Shown here one piece after another: positions 30,516-39,660 of a stretch of 64,000 bases of DNA. The notes beneath the pieces are model-generated. The model saw nothing but the letters and a program-made list of their open reading frames with translations. It was not told the origin of the DNA and searched no databases. A program made the position numbers and the translations under genes. This DNA comes from Pleomorphomonas sp. T1.2MG-36 (GTDB lineage: Bacteria > Pseudomonadota > Alphaproteobacteria > Rhizobiales > Pleomorphomonadaceae), in the NCBI RefSeq assembly GCF_950100655.1, contig NZ_CATNLY010000012.1, positions 124,001-188,000 on the forward strand, written 5' to 3'. Each line of letters opens with the position of its first letter. Within the stretch, counting starts at the first letter, position 1.

Positions 30516-32005
30516 CAGGCAACCTCCGATTCCGGGGCCTCGCGGCGGCCGATGACGCGGGTGCGGCTCGTCGGCGCGCCGGCACATTCGACCAGTGCCT
30601 TGGCAAGCAACGCCTTCGCCGTTTCCATGCGGTAGGCCGACGAGGCGCGCATGTCCGAAATCGGCGCATAGTCCTCGCCAAGAGCCTCGATGGCCGCCCC
30701 CCAGCTCGCCGCCCGCGCCGGCTGAGCGCCGGTCAGGCGCGCCTCGGCGTTGAGGGCGCGCCTGGGCGTCGCCGCCATGCCGCCAAAGGCGATGCGCGCT
30801 TCGGTGATGACGCCATCGTCGATGGTGAAGCGGAATGCTCCCATCACCGCCGAGATGTCCTCGTCGAAGCGTTTGGAAATCTTGTAGGCGCGAAACACTT
30901 GGTTCGGCGCCAGCTTGGGCACGAGGAGGCCGGCAACGAACTCACCCGGCTGACGGTCCTGCTTGCCATAGGCGATGAAATAGTCCTCGAGCGGCAACGC
31001 CCGGCCATCCTCGCCATGGGCCAGTTCCAGCGTGGCGCCAAGGGCGATTAGCGCCGGCGGCATGTCGCCGATCGGCGAACCGTTGGCAATGTTGCCGCCG
31101 ATGGTACCGACCGCGCGCACCTGCCGCGAGCCGACGCGACGGATGAGCTCGCCGAGGTCGGGATCGAGATCGGCGAAGACGCCGGCAGCGTCCTCGTAGG
31201 TCACGCCGGCGCCGAGAATCAGTGCGTCGCCGACATCCTCGATCTGCCGGAGCGCCGAAACGCGGCCGACATGGATCACCTGCGAGATCGGGCGCATGCC
31301 CTTGGTGACCTTGAGCCCGACGTCGGTGCCACCGGCGAGAAGCGTCGCCTCGGGGTATTTCACGACCAGTTGCGCCAGCGCCGAGAGGCTGGCCGGCGCA
31401 GCAAAGAAGGCGTTGTTGGAACCGATGAACACGTCTTGGCCATCGGCGAGAAACTGCAGGAGACCGGCGGTCTGCGGCATGGCCTCGACGAAGCGATCGG
31501 CCGGCGGGTCAGCCATGGCGGCAAGCGCGGCATCGACGATGGGGCGGTAACCGGTGCAGCGGCAGAGATTGCCAGCGAGCGCGGTGACGATCTCGTCGCG
31601 CGGCAGCGGGCCGTCGCGGCCCTCCTGATGGTAGAGCGCAAAAAGGCTCATGACGATGCCGGGCGTGCAGAAGCCGCACTGTGAGCCATGGGCATCGACG
31701 ATCGCCTGCTGCACGGGATGCAGCCGGCCGTCTGGCCAGGCGATGTCCTCGACGGTGACGATTTCCTTGCCGTCCATCGCACCGAGGAACTGGATGCACG
31801 AATTGACCGGACGATAGACGACCCGGCCATCCTTCCAGTCCCCGATAACGACGGTGCAGGCGCCGCAATCGCCCTCGTTGCAGCCCTCCTTGGTGCCGGT
31901 GGCGCGTTCCCGGAGGCGCAGGTAGTCAAGCAACGTCTCTGTCGGCCCGATATCGTCGATTTCGACGATCCGCCCCCGACGGACGATGCGGATGGAGTCG
32001 CGCAT
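30515..32005 (-). CDS. xdhA: Xanthine dehydrogenase, iron-sulfur/FAD subunit
   Basis: This small subunit passes electrons from the molybdenum site through two [2Fe-2S] clusters to FAD and NAD+. The plant-type ferredoxin domain has Cys42, Cys47, Cys50 (GCNEGDCGAC) and Cys70. The second cluster has Cys110, Cys113, Cys148 and Cys150 in CGFC and CRC. The FAD domain follows with LLAGGTDVGL and GSRQVRAVGTIGGNIANGSP. The protein is 496 aa. It starts 4 bases after hiuH and overlaps xdhB by three bases. Confidence 0.96.
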   Translation of the reverse strand: MRDSIRIVRRGRIVEIDDIGPTETLLDYLRLRERATGTKEGCNEGDCGACTVVIGDWKDGRVVYRPVNSCIQFLGAMDGKEIVTVEDIAWPDGRLHPVQQAIVDAHGSQCGFCTPGIVMSLFALYHQEGRDGPLPRDEIVTALAGNLCRCTGYRPIVDAALAAMADPPADRFVEAMPQTAGLLQFLADGQDVFIGSNNAFFAAPASLSALAQLVVKYPEATLLAGGTDVGLKVTKGMRPISQVIHVGRVSALRQIEDVGDALILGAGVTYEDAAGVFADLDPDLGELIRRVGSRQVRAVGTIGGNIANGSPIGDMPPALIALGATLELAHGEDGRALPLEDYFIAYGKQDRQPGEFVAGLLVPKLAPNQVFRAYKISKRFDEDISAVMGAFRFTIDDGVITEARIAFGGMAATPRRALNAEARLTGAQPARAASWGAAIEALGEDYAPISDMRASSAYRMETAKALLAKALVECAGAPTSRTRVIGRREAPESEVA

Positions 32006-32009
32006 GGGC

Positions 32010-32372
32010 TCAGCTCCCGCGATAGGTTGAATATCCGTAAGGCGAGATCAGCAGCGGCACATGATAGTGGGCCGAGGCGTCGGCGATACCGAAACGGATG
32101 GGGACGATGTCAAGAAAAGCAGGATCGGCAAGGGCATGGCCAGCCGCGCGCAGGTAGTCGCCGGCGTGAAAGACCAATTCGTAGGTGCCAATGACGAACG
32201 TGGCGCCGGAGAGCAGCGCGCCATCGATACGACCGTCATTGTTGGTGATCGCCTCGCGAACAAGGTCGCGAGCACCATCCGGACGAACCGCCCAGAGCTC
32301 TATCCTCAAGCCGGCAGCCGGGCGGCCGGCCGCCGTGTCGAGCACATGGGTCGTCAGACGCCCCTCAGCCAA
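32010..32372 (-). CDS. hiuH: 5-hydroxyisourate hydrolase (transthyretin-like)
   Basis: It hydrolyses 5-hydroxyisourate, the product of PuuD, to OHCU. The protein is 120 aa, the family length without a signal peptide. The N-terminal catalytic histidine lies in [13 protein letters not shown], a histidine and arginine occur within the chain ([17 protein letters not shown]), and the C terminus is the diagnostic YRGS tetrapeptide. That ending separates HIU hydrolase from vertebrate transthyretin. It is the first gene of the purine block and the promoter should lie in 32373-32629. Confidence 0.95.
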   Translation of the reverse strand: MAEGRLTTHVLDTAAGRPAAGLRIELWAVRPDGARDLVREAITNNDGRIDGALLSGATFVIGTYELVFHAGDYLRAAGHALADPAFLDIVPIRFGIADASAHYHVPLLISPYGYSTYRGS

Positions 32373-32463
32373 CGCTCAGCCCTTCCCTGTTGGCGCCGGC
32401 AGAAAGCCGGCTTCTGTCGCAGACGTTTTGTCTGGCACGACTTGCGGCCTTTAGGAAGGCCCA

Positions 32464-32507
32464 TTTCCGGAAACAGACCGGCCGATCGCGGGTTTTCCAG
32501 TCGGAAA
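32464..32507. promoter_or_regulatory. Two related TTTCC/GGAAA dyads upstream of hiuH
   Basis: The palindrome TTTCCGGAAA lies at 32464-32473. A second inverted repeat, TTTCC-N4-GGAAA, lies at 32494-32507. Their centres are 32 bases apart, about three helical turns. They sit about 90-135 bases before the hiuH start, where a regulator of the purine operon would be expected. No regulator gene is adjacent. The function is a guess. Confidence 0.35.
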
Positions 32508-32629
32508 CCACGGAGGATCGGACAGAAAATAGTATGATAAACCAAACCTGTCGCACGACTTTTTAAAGTGAAGAATCAGGATACGAAACGGGCGCCGGAG
32601 CGAAAAAGCCGCCGACGCCCGCCGAAAAA

Positions 32630-33397
32630 TCAGTGCAGAATCTGGCCGAGGAACAGCTTGGTGCGCTCGTGCTTGGGATTGGAGAAGAACTCCTCGGGCT
32701 CGTTCTGCTCGACGATCTGCCCCTGGTCCATAAAGATGACGCGGTTGGCGACCTGACGGGCGAAGCCCATCTCATGGGTCACGCAGATCATGGTCATGCC
32801 TTCCTCGGCGAGGCCGACCATGGTGTCGAGCACCTCCTTGACCATCTCGGGGTCGAGGGCCGAGGTCGGCTCGTCGAACAGCATGATCTTCGGCCGCATG
32901 CACAGCGAGCGGGCGATGGCGACACGCTGCTGCTGGCCGCCCGACAACTGGCCGGGGTACTTGTGCGCCTGCTCGGGAATCTTGACGCGGGTGAGGAAGT
33001 GCATCGCCACCTCCTCCGCTTCCTTCTTCGGCATCTTGCGCACCCAGATCGGCGCCAGCGTGCAGTTTTCGAGAATGGTCAAGTGGGGAAACAGGTTGAA
33101 GTGCTGGAACACCATGCCCACTTCACGCCGGACTTCGTCGATGCGCTTGAGGTCGTTGGTGAGCTCGATGCCATCGACGGTGATCTTGCCCTTCTGGTGC
33201 TCCTCCAGGCGATTGATGCAGCGGATGGTCGTCGACTTGCCCGAACCGGACGGGCCGCAGATGACAATGCGCTCGCCGCGCTTGACGGAGAGATTGACGT
33301 CGCGCAGCACATGGAATTCGCCAAACCATTTGTTGACGCCGATCATTTCAACGGCGGTCTCGGAAGCAGGCGTGGAGGCTAAGGCAGTGTCGGCCAT
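32630..33397 (-). CDS. aapP: General L-amino acid ABC transporter ATPase
   Basis: The ATP-hydrolysing subunit of a polar amino-acid importer has 255 aa. Walker A is GPSGSGKST (48-56), followed by the signature [15 protein letters not shown] and Walker [30 protein letters not shown] closes the domain. All are typical of the GlnQ/AapP branch. It is the last gene of an aapJ-aapQ-aapM-aapP order conserved in rhizobia, with 46 bases between it and aapM. No clear terminator follows it. Confidence 0.94.
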   Translation of the reverse strand: MADTALASTPASETAVEMIGVNKWFGEFHVLRDVNLSVKRGERIVICGPSGSGKSTTIRCINRLEEHQKGKITVDGIELTNDLKRIDEVRREVGMVFQHFNLFPHLTILENCTLAPIWVRKMPKKEAEEVAMHFLTRVKIPEQAHKYPGQLSGGQQQRVAIARSLCMRPKIMLFDEPTSALDPEMVKEVLDTMVGLAEEGMTMICVTHEMGFARQVANRVIFMDQGQIVEQNEPEEFFSNPKHERTKLFLGQILH

Positions 33398-33443
33398 GAA
33401 TAGGTCCCTTTGGCGGCAGGCGGGCGGCGAAAAAGATGGCCGG

Positions 33444-34586
33444 CTATCGCTTGCGTCCGGTGTTGAGCTTTCTCTCCATGTACATGGAATAGCGTGACAT
33501 CGAGAAACAGAAAACCCAGAAAACGGCAGCCGCGAAGATCAGGCCCGTCGGGGCGATCGACGGCGTCGACCAGTTTGCGTCGGAAAAGTTCCGCTGGATC
33601 GATCCGAGGAGATCGTAAAGGCCGATGATCATCACCAGCGAGGTGTCCTTGAACAGCGAGATGAAGCTGTTGACGATGCCGGGAATGACGATCTTGAGGG
33701 CCTGCGGCAGAATGATCAGGCGCATCGACTGCCAGTAGCCCAGGCCGAGCGAGGCGGCGCCTTCATATTGCCCCTTGGGTATGGCTTGAAGGCCGCCGCG
33801 AATGGTTTCGGCCATGTAGGCGCCGGTGAACAGGGCGACGCCGATCAGGGCGCGCAGAAGCTTGTCGAAGTTGACGCCGGTGGGCAGGAACAGCGGCAGC
33901 ATCACCGACGCCATGAACAGCACAGTGATGAGCGGGACGCCGCGCCAGACCTCGATGAACACCACCGACACGATCTTGATGAAGGGCAGTTTCGATCGCC
34001 GACCGAGCGCCAGCAGGATGCCGAGCGGCAGAGAAGCGACGATGCCGGTGATCGCCACGACCAGCGTCACCAAAAGGCCGCCCCAGTTGGACGTCTCGAC
34101 GACCGGCAGCCCGAGTCCACCGTAGAGCAGCCAGAAGGTGGCAACCGGGAAGGCGGTCAGCATCAGCCACACGCCTTCGCGTCGGCGCGGCATCCTGGGG
34201 ATTGCCACCCAGGCGAGACCGAGGAAGAAGCCGATCATCACCAACGACGGTCGCCACCGCTGATCGGCGGGGTAGGAGCCAAACGTGAACTGGGCCAGCT
34301 TGGCGTTGACGAAGGCCCAGCAGGCCCCCACCGTCTCGCCATCCTTCGGCAGGCAGGCCTCGCGGTTGGTGCCCGTCCAGACCGCGTCGACGAACAGCCA
34401 GCGGATGAGCGGCGGCAGCAGCCAGGCCAACAGAAGCAGCATCGACAGGCTGATGACGATGTTGAGGGGCGAGGAGAAAAGGTGCTTGCGTGCCCAGCCG
34501 GGGAAACCGCCAAGCGACGCCGGCGGCGCTTCGGGCTCCAGGAAGTCGCGGCGGACGAAGACGGTATCTGTTTCGATGCGGCTCAT
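33444..34586 (-). CDS. aapM: General L-amino acid ABC transporter permease AapM
   Basis: This inner-membrane permease has 380 aa. The C-terminal half carries the HisM-type domain with [13 protein letters not shown], the EAA-like loop [23 protein letters not shown] and [17 protein letters not shown]. The N-terminal half is longer than in HisM, as known for AapM/AapQ, with extra helices. The start at 34586 has GGGAG 7 bases upstream. The frame stays open to 35222 but that part is a shadow of aapQ. It begins 11 bases after the aapQ stop. Confidence 0.94.
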   Translation of the reverse strand: MSRIETDTVFVRRDFLEPEAPPASLGGFPGWARKHLFSSPLNIVISLSMLLLLAWLLPPLIRWLFVDAVWTGTNREACLPKDGETVGACWAFVNAKLAQFTFGSYPADQRWRPSLVMIGFFLGLAWVAIPRMPRRREGVWLMLTAFPVATFWLLYGGLGLPVVETSNWGGLLVTLVVAITGIVASLPLGILLALGRRSKLPFIKIVSVVFIEVWRGVPLITVLFMASVMLPLFLPTGVNFDKLLRALIGVALFTGAYMAETIRGGLQAIPKGQYEGAASLGLGYWQSMRLIILPQALKIVIPGIVNSFISLFKDTSLVMIIGLYDLLGSIQRNFSDANWSTPSIAPTGLIFAAAVFWVFCFSMSRYSMYMERKLNTGRKR

Positions 34587-34597
34587 GACCGTCTCCC

Positions 34598-35797
34598 TCA
34601 GCGTTCCACCAGCGCCACGCGGGCATTGAACCAGTTCATCAGTGCAGCGGTGATGAGGCTCAGGGCGAGATAGACCGCCATGGTGATGGCGATGACCTCG
34701 ATGGCGTGGCCGGTGATGTTGAGCGTGGAACCGGCGAACACCGCCACCAGATCCGGATAGCCGATGGCGAGCGCAAGCGACGAGTTCTTGGTGAGGTTGA
34801 GGTACTGGCTGGTAAGCGGCGGGATGATGACCCGCATGGCCTGGGGAACGACGATGAGGCGCATCGTCTGCCGGTTGCGAAGACCGAGGGACTCCGCCGC
34901 CTCGGTCTGCCCGGAGGACACGGCGAGGATGCCGGCGCGCACCGTCTCGGCGATGAAGGACGCGGTGTAGAGCGAGATGCCGAGCAGCATGGCGATCAGT
35001 TCGGGGTGGACAACCATGCCACCGACGAAGTTGAAGCCCTTGAGTTCGGGAAGTTCGAACGAAAGCGGCGCGCCGAGAGCGAGGAAAACAACCAACGGCA
35101 GCCCGATGACGATACCAAGCGAAGCCCGGAAGACCGGGAAGGGCCGACCGGTCGCCGCCTGTCGGCGCCGGGCCCAGCGCGCCAAGGCCCAAGCTATGCC
35201 GACAGCCGCCAGGAGGCCCCACATGACGACGTCAAAACTCTCGCCGACGATCGGCCGCGGCATGGTCAGGCCGCGATTGGAGAGATTGGTCGATAACGGC
35301 AGCATATAGCCTTGCCGCGGCCCCGGCAGGACCGAGAGCACCGCCTTGTACCAGAACAGAAGCTGGAGAAGCAGCGGGATGTTGCGCAGCGTTTCGACAT
35401 AGACCGTGGCGGCTCTCGCCAGCATCCAGTTGCTGGACAAGCGGGAAATGCCGACGACGAAGCCGATGATCGTCGCAAAGACGATACCGAGCACCGACAC
35501 GATGATCGTGTTGAGAAGACCGACCTTGAAGGCTTGGGCGTGCGAGGAGTCCAGCGTGTAGTCGATGGGCTTCTGCGAGATGTCGAAGCCGGCCCGCATG
35601 TTGAGGAAATCGAAGCCGAACGGGATGTTGGCGGCCCGCAAGTTGGCGGCCGTATTGTGAACCACCCATATGGCGAACAGGATCAGGGCCAACAGCACCA
35701 GCCCCTGGAACACCCAGCCACGGATCGTCTCATCGTAAAGAACGGCACGAACCCAGGATCGAGGCGGTTCGCCAGCCGTCTTGTCTCGGAGCGTCAT
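34598..35797 (-). CDS. aapQ: General L-amino acid ABC transporter permease AapQ
   Basis: This partner permease is 399 aa. It contains [17 protein letters not shown] in the first part of the HisM-type fold and the loop [24 protein letters not shown] in the second, separated by an insert of about 110 residues typical of AapQ. The ATG at 35797 is preceded by GAGG at 7 bases. An upstream in-frame ATG at 35839 has no ribosome-binding site. The gap to aapJ is 223 bases and carries an 11-bp stem-loop. Confidence 0.94.
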   Translation of the reverse strand: MTLRDKTAGEPPRSWVRAVLYDETIRGWVFQGLVLLALILFAIWVVHNTAANLRAANIPFGFDFLNMRAGFDISQKPIDYTLDSSHAQAFKVGLLNTIIVSVLGIVFATIIGFVVGISRLSSNWMLARAATVYVETLRNIPLLLQLLFWYKAVLSVLPGPRQGYMLPLSTNLSNRGLTMPRPIVGESFDVVMWGLLAAVGIAWALARWARRRQAATGRPFPVFRASLGIVIGLPLVVFLALGAPLSFELPELKGFNFVGGMVVHPELIAMLLGISLYTASFIAETVRAGILAVSSGQTEAAESLGLRNRQTMRLIVVPQAMRVIIPPLTSQYLNLTKNSSLALAIGYPDLVAVFAGSTLNITGHAIEVIAITMAVYLALSLITAALMNWFNARVALVER

Positions 35798-35980
35798 GTC
35801 AGGCCTCGAGAGTGGGCGCCAGGCAGGCGCCGAAAGCACTTTTTATCACACGCAAGGAGCGCCGCCCGCGGTCGTGCCACGATTGGTCGAGCGGTCGAGC
35901 AGGCACACCTCCGCCTCGCCGGCCGAAGACGACCATGCCAGGCGCGGCATGAGCCGACGCATCCCATTGATACGAAAGAT

Positions 35981-36007
35981 GGGAAGCGCCCACTCCGGGC
36001 GCTTCCC
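35981..36007 (-). other. Intercistronic stem-loop between aapJ and aapQ
   Basis: GGGAAGCGCCC (35981-35991) and GGGCGCTTCCC (35997-36007) form a perfect 11-bp stem with a 5-base loop. On the - strand it is followed by ATCTTTCG, a poor T run. It lies 13 bases after the aapJ stop, where it may protect aapJ mRNA and reduce read-through to the permeases. Confidence 0.65.
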
Positions 36008-36020
36008 CTCGCCTACCCGA

Positions 36021-37052
36021 TCAGCGGATCGGCGGAGCGTACTGCAGGCCGCCCTTCGTCCAAAGAGCGTTCAGGCCGCGAGCGATCTTGAGCGGCGAAC
36101 CCTCGCCGACATTGCGCTCGAAGGACTCGCCGTAATTGCCGATACCCTTGATGATGTTGTAGGCCCAGTCCTTGTTGAGGCCAATCGGCGTTCCGAAGTC
36201 GACGCCCTCGCCAACGCCGAGAAGACGCTGCACCTCGGGGTTTTCCGACTTCTTCATTTCGTCGACATTGGCCTGGGTCACGCCGAATTCCTCGGCGATC
36301 AACATGGCGTAGTGGCTCCAGCGGACGATGGACTCCCACTGGTCGTCGCCCTGGCGAACGGCCGGCCCGAGCGGCTCCTTGGAGATGATTTCCGGCAGCA
36401 CGATGCTGTCGTCCGGGTTGGTCATCTTGAGACGGATCGAATAGAGGCCGGAGGCGTCGGTGGTATAGGCGTCGCACCGGCCGGCGTCATAGGCCGCATC
36501 GGCCTCTTCCTGCTTTTCGAACACCACGGCGTTGAAGGTCAAGCCGTTCGACTTGAAGTAGTCGGCAAGGTTCAGTTCGGTCGTGGTGCCGGACTGCACG
36601 CAGACCGAGGCGCCATTGAGATCCTTGGCAGAGGAGACGCCGAGCGCCTTCTTCACCATGAAGCCCTGGCCGTCGTAGTAGTTGGTGCCGGTGAAGGTGA
36701 TGCCGAGCTGCGTGTCGCGGCTCATGGTGTTGGTCGAGTTGCGGGCCAGCACGTCGATTTCCTTCGACTGCAGGGCCGTGAAGCGTTCCTTGGCGGAAAG
36801 GCCGGTGAACTTCACCTTGGACGGATCGCCGAAGACGGCGGCGGCGACGGCACGGCAGGCATCGACATCGAGGCCCTTCCAGTTGCCGGCGTCATCGGGC
36901 GCGCCAAAGCCGGCAAGGCCGGTGCCATTGACGCCGCACTGCACGAAACCCTTGGCCTTGACCTCATCAAGGGTACCGGCCGAAGCGGCAAGAACGCCGC
37001 TCCCCACGAAAGCGGCACCGAGCAGAAGAGTCTTGAGTGTGTTGGAACGCAT
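36021..37052 (-). CDS. aapJ: General L-amino acid ABC transporter periplasmic binding protein
   Basis: The secreted 343-aa receptor has a signal peptide at residues 1-25 (MRSNTLKTLLLGAAF to AASA). A family-3 binding domain follows, with VNGTGLAGFGAPDDAGNWKG, GLDVDACRAVAAAVFGD and the hinge ARNSTNTMSRDTQLG. The C-terminal region has GVGEGVDFGTPIGLNKDWAYNIIKG. These match AapJ, the broad-range amino-acid receptor of rhizobia. The frame extends far upstream, but the ATG at 37052 begins the signal peptide. It is the first gene of the aap operon. A 577-base non-coding region precedes it. Confidence 0.95.
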   Translation of the reverse strand: MRSNTLKTLLLGAAFVGSGVLAASAGTLDEVKAKGFVQCGVNGTGLAGFGAPDDAGNWKGLDVDACRAVAAAVFGDPSKVKFTGLSAKERFTALQSKEIDVLARNSTNTMSRDTQLGITFTGTNYYDGQGFMVKKALGVSSAKDLNGASVCVQSGTTTELNLADYFKSNGLTFNAVVFEKQEEADAAYDAGRCDAYTTDASGLYSIRLKMTNPDDSIVLPEIISKEPLGPAVRQGDDQWESIVRWSHYAMLIAEEFGVTQANVDEMKKSENPEVQRLLGVGEGVDFGTPIGLNKDWAYNIIKGIGNYGESFERNVGEGSPLKIARGLNALWTKGGLQYAPPIR

Positions 37053-37568
37053 GAATGTCTCCCCTGATGACCAAAGAGACCCGGCGTGTAGGTGCTTTTG
37101 TTTTTTTCGACACCCGCCTCGATTGCCAGAGCGCCGGAGCGCACCCAATCCGCCAAGCCCGTTCCTGAAGCAACTCCCGTCGATCGATCCTTCGCCAGCA
37201 AAGCGGAGGCATAGAAACCGTTGGAAGCCGCTCCACGCCCGCCAAACCGACAGGCTTCTCAATTACTAGATTACAAATTATGCCGATGGTCAATCGTAAA
37301 GCGCCTTGAAATGAACACGAACTACACATGCGCAAATGATAATCGAAACATCGCCTACGAAATGAGCAAATAGATTATTTTTTGTCCAAGCATCAGGTTA
37401 CTTAAGAAGATCTGGAACACCTACTCAACACAGATCAAAAACCTCACCGGCGAATTCTGAAAAAGGCGACGGCATCGCCACGCGTTTCCACGTAGACGCT
37501 CATGATTTCGCGTTTTTACGGAGTCTGACACGCGGCGCGCCGCCACGTTGCGTCAATGATGGACGCAC
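37053..37568 (-). promoter_or_regulatory. AT-rich control region upstream of aapJ
   Basis: No gene is visible. The part from about 37260 to 37460 is markedly AT-rich for this genome. A possible promoter on the - strand is TTGACC (37293-37288), 18 bases, then CTAGTA (37269-37264). It would give a 5' leader of about 200 bases. I assign it low confidence. Confidence 0.35.
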
Positions 37569-37611
37569 ATGAGACTCCACCCCGCCCCGCAAGGTCGGGG
37601 GTGAAGCTCAT
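37569..37611 (-). other. Imperfect hairpin downstream of panB
   Basis: ATGAG/CTCAT and CCACCCC/GGGGGTG arms (37569-37583 with 37597-37611) form an extended hairpin with an internal loop, 19 bases after the panB stop. There is no T run, so it is at best a factor-dependent or processing site. Confidence 0.4.
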
Positions 37612-37629
37612 CACTTTGTCCAATCCGGC

Positions 37630-38451
37630 TCAGGCCTTGGGCTGGAAGGTGTGCTCCGGGCCAGGGAAGCTGCGCGCCTTGACCTCTTCGGCGTAGGCGG
37701 CCGCCGCCTTGGACACTTCGGCTCCGAGATCGGCGAAACGCTTGACGTGACGAGGGATGAACTCGTTGTAGAGGCCGAGCATGTCCTCGCTGACCAGGAT
37801 CTGGCCGTCGCACTGGGGCGATGCACCGATGCCGATCACAGGAATCGGTGCCTCCGTGGTGATCTCGCGGGCAAGCGGCTCCATCGTTCCCTCGATCACG
37901 AAAGCGAAGGCGCCGGCTTCGGCCACCGTGCGGGCGTCCGCCTTGATCTTGGCGGCCTGAAACTGGTTGCGCCCCTGCGTCTTGTAGCCGCCGTAGACGT
38001 TGACCATTTGCGGCGTCAGGCCGATGTGGCCGAGCACCGGCACGCCGCGCTCGGTGAGGAAGCGGATGGTCTCGCCCATCTCCTCGCCACCTTCGAGCTT
38101 CACCGCCTGGGCGCCCGTCTCGGCGAGAACGCGCGACGCCGAACGAAATGCCTGCTCGCGCCCTTCCTGGTAGGAGCCGAAGGGCATGTCGACGACCACC
38201 AGCGACGTCGTCGAGCCGCGGACCACGGCGGCGCCGTGGGCGATCATCAGATCGAGGGTCACCGGTAGCGTGGTGTCGAAACCGTAGACCACCATGCCGA
38301 GCGAGTCGCCGATCAGCAAGAAATCGACATGCGGGTCCAGCAGCGCGGCCATCGGCGCCGTATAGGCGGTCAGGCTGACGATGGGCCGCACACCCTTGAG
38401 GGCCTTGATATCGGCGACCGAGGTACGGCGGGAGCGGACGGGAGCACTCAT
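37630..38451 (-). CDS. panB: 3-methyl-2-oxobutanoate hydroxymethyltransferase
   Basis: It adds a hydroxymethyl group from methylene-tetrahydrofolate to 2-oxoisovalerate, making ketopantoate for coenzyme A synthesis. The 273-aa protein has the family signatures [35 protein letters not shown] and [12 protein letters not shown]. The conserved [16 protein letters not shown] and the C-terminal [14 protein letters not shown] are also present. GGAGG precedes the ATG at a good distance. panC lies 38 bases upstream on the same strand, so the two form a panCB operon. Confidence 0.96.
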   Translation of the reverse strand: MSAPVRSRRTSVADIKALKGVRPIVSLTAYTAPMAALLDPHVDFLLIGDSLGMVVYGFDTTLPVTLDLMIAHGAAVVRGSTTSLVVVDMPFGSYQEGREQAFRSASRVLAETGAQAVKLEGGEEMGETIRFLTERGVPVLGHIGLTPQMVNVYGGYKTQGRNQFQAAKIKADARTVAEAGAFAFVIEGTMEPLAREITTEAPIPVIGIGASPQCDGQILVSEDMLGLYNEFIPRHVKRFADLGAEVSKAAAAYAEEVKARSFPGPEHTFQPKA

Positions 38452-38489
38452 CTCAAAACCTCCGGGAACGGGGTCCGGGCTGTGTCTCT

Positions 38490-39368
38490 TCAGGAAACGG
38501 CGACAACGCGCTGATCGATGAGGCGCGTGCGACCGATACGAACGGCGATCATCAGTGCAATCGCCGGAGGCGGAGTCTTGGGGTCGATCGGCTCAAGCGT
38601 GTCCGCCGCGGCGATGGCGATGAGGTCAGGCTCGGCGAGCGGTTCGGCGTCGAGAACCCCGCGAATGATCGCCTCGATCTTGCCTGGGTCCGCGAGACCG
38701 GTGCCAATGGCCTTGGCGGCCGCGGCGAGCGAGCGACTGAGAACGGGCGCGGCGGCGCGTTCGTCCGCCGACAGATAGACGTTGCGTGACGACAGCGCGA
38801 CACCGTCGGCATCGCGCACCGTCGGCACGCCGACGATGTCCAGCTGGAAGGAAAGATCGGCGACCATGCGCCGGATCACCTGAAGCTGCTGATAGTCCTT
38901 CTCGCCGAAATAGGCACGGTCCGGCTGGACGATATTGAACAGCTTGCCGACCACGGTCGCGACACCACGGAAATGGCCGGGCCGGCGCTCCCCCTCCATG
39001 CAAGCCGAGAGACTTTCCACTTCTATGTGGGTGACGATAGGACGCGCGTACATTTCCTCGACCGACGGCGCGAACACGATGTCGGCGCCGTGGGCGGCGA
39101 GCAGCTTGCGGTCGGCATCGAGGTCGCGCGGGTAACGAGCAAAGTCCTCGTTGGGCCCGAACTGCAACGGATTGACGAACACCGACGTCACGACGACGTC
39201 ATTCTCGGCCCTTGCCCGGTCGACGAGGCTGGCGTGGCCGCGATGAAGATAGCCCATGGTCGGCACCAGACCGACGCTTTTCCCCGCCCGCCGCGCCGGC
39301 TTCAGCCGATCGCGGAGCCCGGCAATCGTGGTCACGGTTTCCAGCGGCAATCTTCCCTCCAGCGGCAT
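38490..39368 (-). CDS. panC: Pantoate-beta-alanine ligase (pantothenate synthetase)
   Basis: It joins pantoate and beta-alanine with ATP to make pantothenate. The protein has [15 protein letters not shown] with the HIGH-like ATP motif, [36 protein letters not shown] and the SSRNVYLS loop. The start is uncertain. The ATG at 39368 gives 292 aa and the usual N-terminal length. A TTG at 39416 would add 16 residues (GDKAFFTALKG) without a ribosome-binding site. It is the first gene of panCB. Confidence 0.94.
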   Translation of the reverse strand: MPLEGRLPLETVTTIAGLRDRLKPARRAGKSVGLVPTMGYLHRGHASLVDRARAENDVVVTSVFVNPLQFGPNEDFARYPRDLDADRKLLAAHGADIVFAPSVEEMYARPIVTHIEVESLSACMEGERRPGHFRGVATVVGKLFNIVQPDRAYFGEKDYQQLQVIRRMVADLSFQLDIVGVPTVRDADGVALSSRNVYLSADERAAAPVLSRSLAAAAKAIGTGLADPGKIEAIIRGVLDAEPLAEPDLIAIAAADTLEPIDPKTPPPAIALMIAVRIGRTRLIDQRVVAVS

Positions 39369-39660
39369 TCGCTTGGTGCGCCCTTTTAATGCCGTGAAAA
39401 ACGCTTTGTCACCCAAGAATTAGGCAGGAGGGCAAAAAGGCGGTCGAGAAATGCGAGCATCGCGCCCTCCCCGCCGAGCGTTTCCTGTTTATTCGCAATT
39501 GTGTAGAATTTTAGGAGTTTGGCTGGCGAGTTATTCATATCGTAACGTTCAAGATGTCACAAAAGGCTGCTCCGTGCGGTTTTATCCGCGAGATCAGCAA
39601 CGATATCCTAGGGGTTGCGTAAACTACATACCGCAGCCGAGACCTGCATGAGGTTGAATG

